The translations under genes and the position numbers were made by a program. Positions 62,736-64,000 of a stretch of DNA of 64,000 nt are shown piece by piece (within the stretch, counting starts at the first letter, position 1; each line of letters begins with the position of its first letter). The notes below the pieces were generated by a model. It was not told the DNA's origin. It did no database searches and saw only the letters and a list, made by a program, of their open reading frames with translations. Origin of the DNA: Asticcacaulis sp. AND118 (lineage in GTDB: Bacteria; Pseudomonadota; Alphaproteobacteria; Caulobacterales; Caulobacteraceae); assembly GCF_020535245.1 (NCBI RefSeq), contig NZ_CP084910.1, positions 1,898,501-1,962,500 of the forward strand. Direction: 5' to 3'.

Positions 62736-63875
62736 TTTCAATTCCAGGGCTTTGGCGAAAACCGTCGGCAGGGCTTTGGTCTCCGCGTGAGGCAACAATT
62801 GATAGACATTGTGCTGACGGAGAAAAACCACCATCTCATCACCGGTCAGATCGATCCGCCATACCTGCTGCTTCAGTGCAAAGTGCGTAAAAACGTGTTC
62901 GTAGGCACCAATATATCGCCAACTCCCCTCTCCCTGAGGGAGAGGGAGATGCGGAGCATCGGGTGAGGGGGGTGTCTTCTGCGCCGCTGCCCCCTCACAC
63001 GGCCCTTCGGGCCACCCTCTCCCCCAAGGAGAGGGAAAAGCCTCTCCCCAAACCTCGCTCCGCCAGTCCAGATGCGGCAGGCCGAGCATTCCACCCAGCA
63101 GGCCCTTGTCCGGACGGCGCTCGACCACCACACCCTCATCCGACACGATCAGGAAGGCCACCCCGTGCCGCACCGGTTTGGGCGGCCTGGCGGCCTTGAC
63201 CGGGTATATCTCCGGCTGACCTTCGGCGAAGGCCGCACAGTCCGTCTGCAACGGGCACAGTAAACAGGTCGGCGACTTCGGACGGCACACACTGGCCGAC
63301 AGGTCCATCAACGCCTGCGGCCAGTCGCGCGCCCGATCCTCACGCACCCAGCGCCCGGCCAGCTCGCGCAACAAGGGCCGCGCCTGCGGCACCGGCGTCT
63401 TCACCGCATAGAGCCGGCTCATCACCCGCTCGACATTGCCGTCGACCACATTGGCGGCCTTACCGAAGGCAAAGGCTATCACAGCCGCCGCCGTATAGGG
63501 CCCGAAACCCGGCAGTTTCAGCAAGGCTGCCTCATCCGCCGGAAACGCCCCGCCGTGTTCGCTGACCACGGCCCGCGCGCATTTCAGCAGGTTGCGCGCC
63601 CGCGAATAGTAGCCAAGCCCCGCCCATTCGGCCATCACCCGCTCATCGGGTGCTGCGGCCAGATCGGCGACCGTCGGCCAGATGGCGGTGAACTTCTCGA
63701 AATAGGGGGCGGCGTGCGGCACGGTCGTCTGCTGAAGCATCACTTCCGACATCCACACGCGGTACGGATCGGCCTTCAGTTCCGCACCCGGTCCTTCGCG
63801 CCACGGTAAAACCCGCGCGTGCAGATCGTACCAGTCCAGCAATCTGCGACGCGCAGACGAGACATCTTCGTCCAT
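62733..63875 (-). CDS. mutY: A/G-specific adenine glycosylase with an in-frame repeat insertion
   Basis: MutY removes adenine mispaired with 8-oxoguanine. The 380-residue protein has the catalytic WMSEVMLQQTTVPHAAPYF, the helix-hairpin-helix LKLPGFGPYTAAAVIAFAFGK with VVDGNVERVMSRL (catalytic Asp), and the 4Fe-4S motif C-x6-C-x2-C-x5-C. A C-terminal NUDIX-like domain follows, beginning near VAFLIVSDEGVVVERRPDKGLLGGMLGLPHLDWRSEVW. Inside that domain, about 36 residues (SPWGRGWPEGPCEG through LPLPQGEG) are encoded by a palindromic repeat; beyond it the family pattern resumes with VFTHFALK. I chose ATG 63875 because the longer frame runs into a repeat. Confidence 0.93.
   Translation of the reverse strand: MDEDVSSARRRLLDWYDLHARVLPWREGPGAELKADPYRVWMSEVMLQQTTVPHAAPYFEKFTAIWPTVADLAAAPDERVMAEWAGLGYYSRARNLLKCARAVVSEHGGAFPADEAALLKLPGFGPYTAAAVIAFAFGKAANVVDGNVERVMSRLYAVKTPVPQARPLLRELAGRWVREDRARDWPQALMDLSASVCRPKSPTCLLCPLQTDCAAFAEGQPEIYPVKAARPPKPVRHGVAFLIVSDEGVVVERRPDKGLLGGMLGLPHLDWRSEVWGEAFPSPWGRGWPEGPCEGAAAQKTPPSPDAPHLPLPQGEGSWRYIGAYEHVFTHFALKQQVWRIDLTGDEMVVFLRQHNVYQLLPHAETKALPTVFAKALELK
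62926..63035. repeat. Palindromic repeat, family B, copy 2 (inside mutY)
   Basis: CCCTCTCCCT/AGGGAGAGGG at 62926-62946 and CCCTCTCCCC/GGAGAGGG at 63015-63035 bracket nested GGGTGAGGGGG / CCCCCTCAC arms and a GGCCC/GGGCC loop. This is the same architecture as the copy between metX and metB. It is read through in frame by mutY. Confidence 0.9.
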
Positions 63876-63898
63876 ACGCTCTTTTTGTCGCGCATCCG

Positions 63899-63937
63899 AT
63901 TCCAAAAACCGCTGCACACTTTTTGGGATGCGCTTTA
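63899..63937. repeat. Palindromic repeat, family A, copy 5
   Basis: TTCCAAAAA and ACTTTTTGG arms are followed by GATGCGCTTTATA. It lies between the divergent mutY and DUF721-like starts, within the presumed promoter region of both. Confidence 0.65.
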
Positions 63938-63948
63938 TACTCAACACC

Positions 63949-64000
63949 ATGAAACGTGACCTGCCGTCCTATGAAGAGGCTATGCGCATCCTGCGCACCA
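63949..64000 (+). CDS. Partial gene, probably DUF721-like (right edge)
   Basis: An ATG at 63949 opens a frame that runs to the window's end; the 17 visible residues read MKRDLPSYEEAMRILRT. In Caulobacteraceae a DUF721 (DciA-like) gene is found divergent from mutY and starts with a similar LPSxEEAxxILR phrase. The assignment rests on that similarity and position alone. Confidence 0.45.
   Translation, partial: MKRDLPSYEEAMRILRT

Noticed and set aside
62733-63875. mutY as a pseudogene because of the repeat insertion
   Set aside because: The frame remains open through the insert and all catalytic and iron-sulfur motifs as well as the C-terminal domain ends are intact.

Overview
The window looks like chromosomal DNA from an alphaproteobacterium of the family Caulobacteraceae. 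The evidence is a CcrM-type GANTC methyltransferase behind a CtrA-like box, two large TonB-dependent receptors, an ECF41 sigma factor module, a bc1 operon in Rieske / cytochrome b / cytochrome c1 order, UPF0262 and DUF2948 beside murA, DUF1285 beside the CCA-adding enzyme, and high-GC codon usage. Asticcacaulis or a close relative is my guess; no rRNA is present to settle it. Most of the window is ordinary core genome in short operons, with small accessory insertions and many palindromic repeats.

Layout. 0.1-2.7 kb: murA, a DUF2948 gene, a UPF0262 gene and a 47-residue ORF, all on the minus strand. 2.9-5.9 kb: tRNA-Thr(GGT), then a three-gene phage-like or gene-transfer-agent-like adhesion module (DUF2793 with an S74 chaperone domain, a small protein, a beta-helix spike). 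6-11.4 kb: small conserved genes, rlmJ, and an aspartokinase-homoserine dehydrogenase fusion without ACT domains. 11.5-14 kb: a DMT exporter, a 61-residue secreted basic protein, an SDR and a chalcone isomerase-like protein. 14.07-16.5 kb: an S-box (SAM-I-like) riboswitch leading metX and metB. 16.5-21.1 kb: ECF41 sigma factor with its carboxymuconolactone decarboxylase partner and a textbook ECF41 promoter, a GNAT, an aldo/keto reductase, and divergent ohr/ohrR. 21.3-28.7 kb: a DUF4349 lipoprotein, two TonB receptors, and a beta-propeller phytase divergent from the second receptor with a near-consensus Pho box between them.

28.7-42.2 kb: proC, a YbjN-domain gene, ubiK, lgt, a MidA-like methyltransferase, pgeF, prs (its 3' end tandemly repeated), a lipoprotein, rplY, pth, a glycosyltransferase, a beta-lactamase-fold serine hydrolase and ychF. 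42.2-54.5 kb: a small membrane protein of atypical composition, an HD-domain protein, the bc1 operon, trmL, hemF, a VOC protein, a glutamine amidotransferase, cca, DUF1285, a GNAT, an enoyl-CoA hydratase and a secreted protein with five four-cysteine modules. 54.5-64 kb: a dihydroorotase-like enzyme, a GT9 enzyme, a YgfZ-like protein, DUF805, rnhB, a lipoprotein, ccrM, a second five-module cysteine protein, mutY interrupted in frame by a palindromic repeat, and the first codons of a DUF721-like gene.

The most interesting signals are: the pair of secreted 5 x 4-cysteine repeat proteins, which I cannot assign to a known family; a palindromic repeat inserted in frame in mutY, with a second copy forming the metX-metB junction; seven GANTC sites within 99 bp upstream of ccrM; the unlinked spike module; the ACT-less aspartokinase-homoserine dehydrogenase; the Pho box serving a TonB receptor and phytase pair; and a 147-nt imperfect palindrome that covers the cytochrome c1 stop codon.
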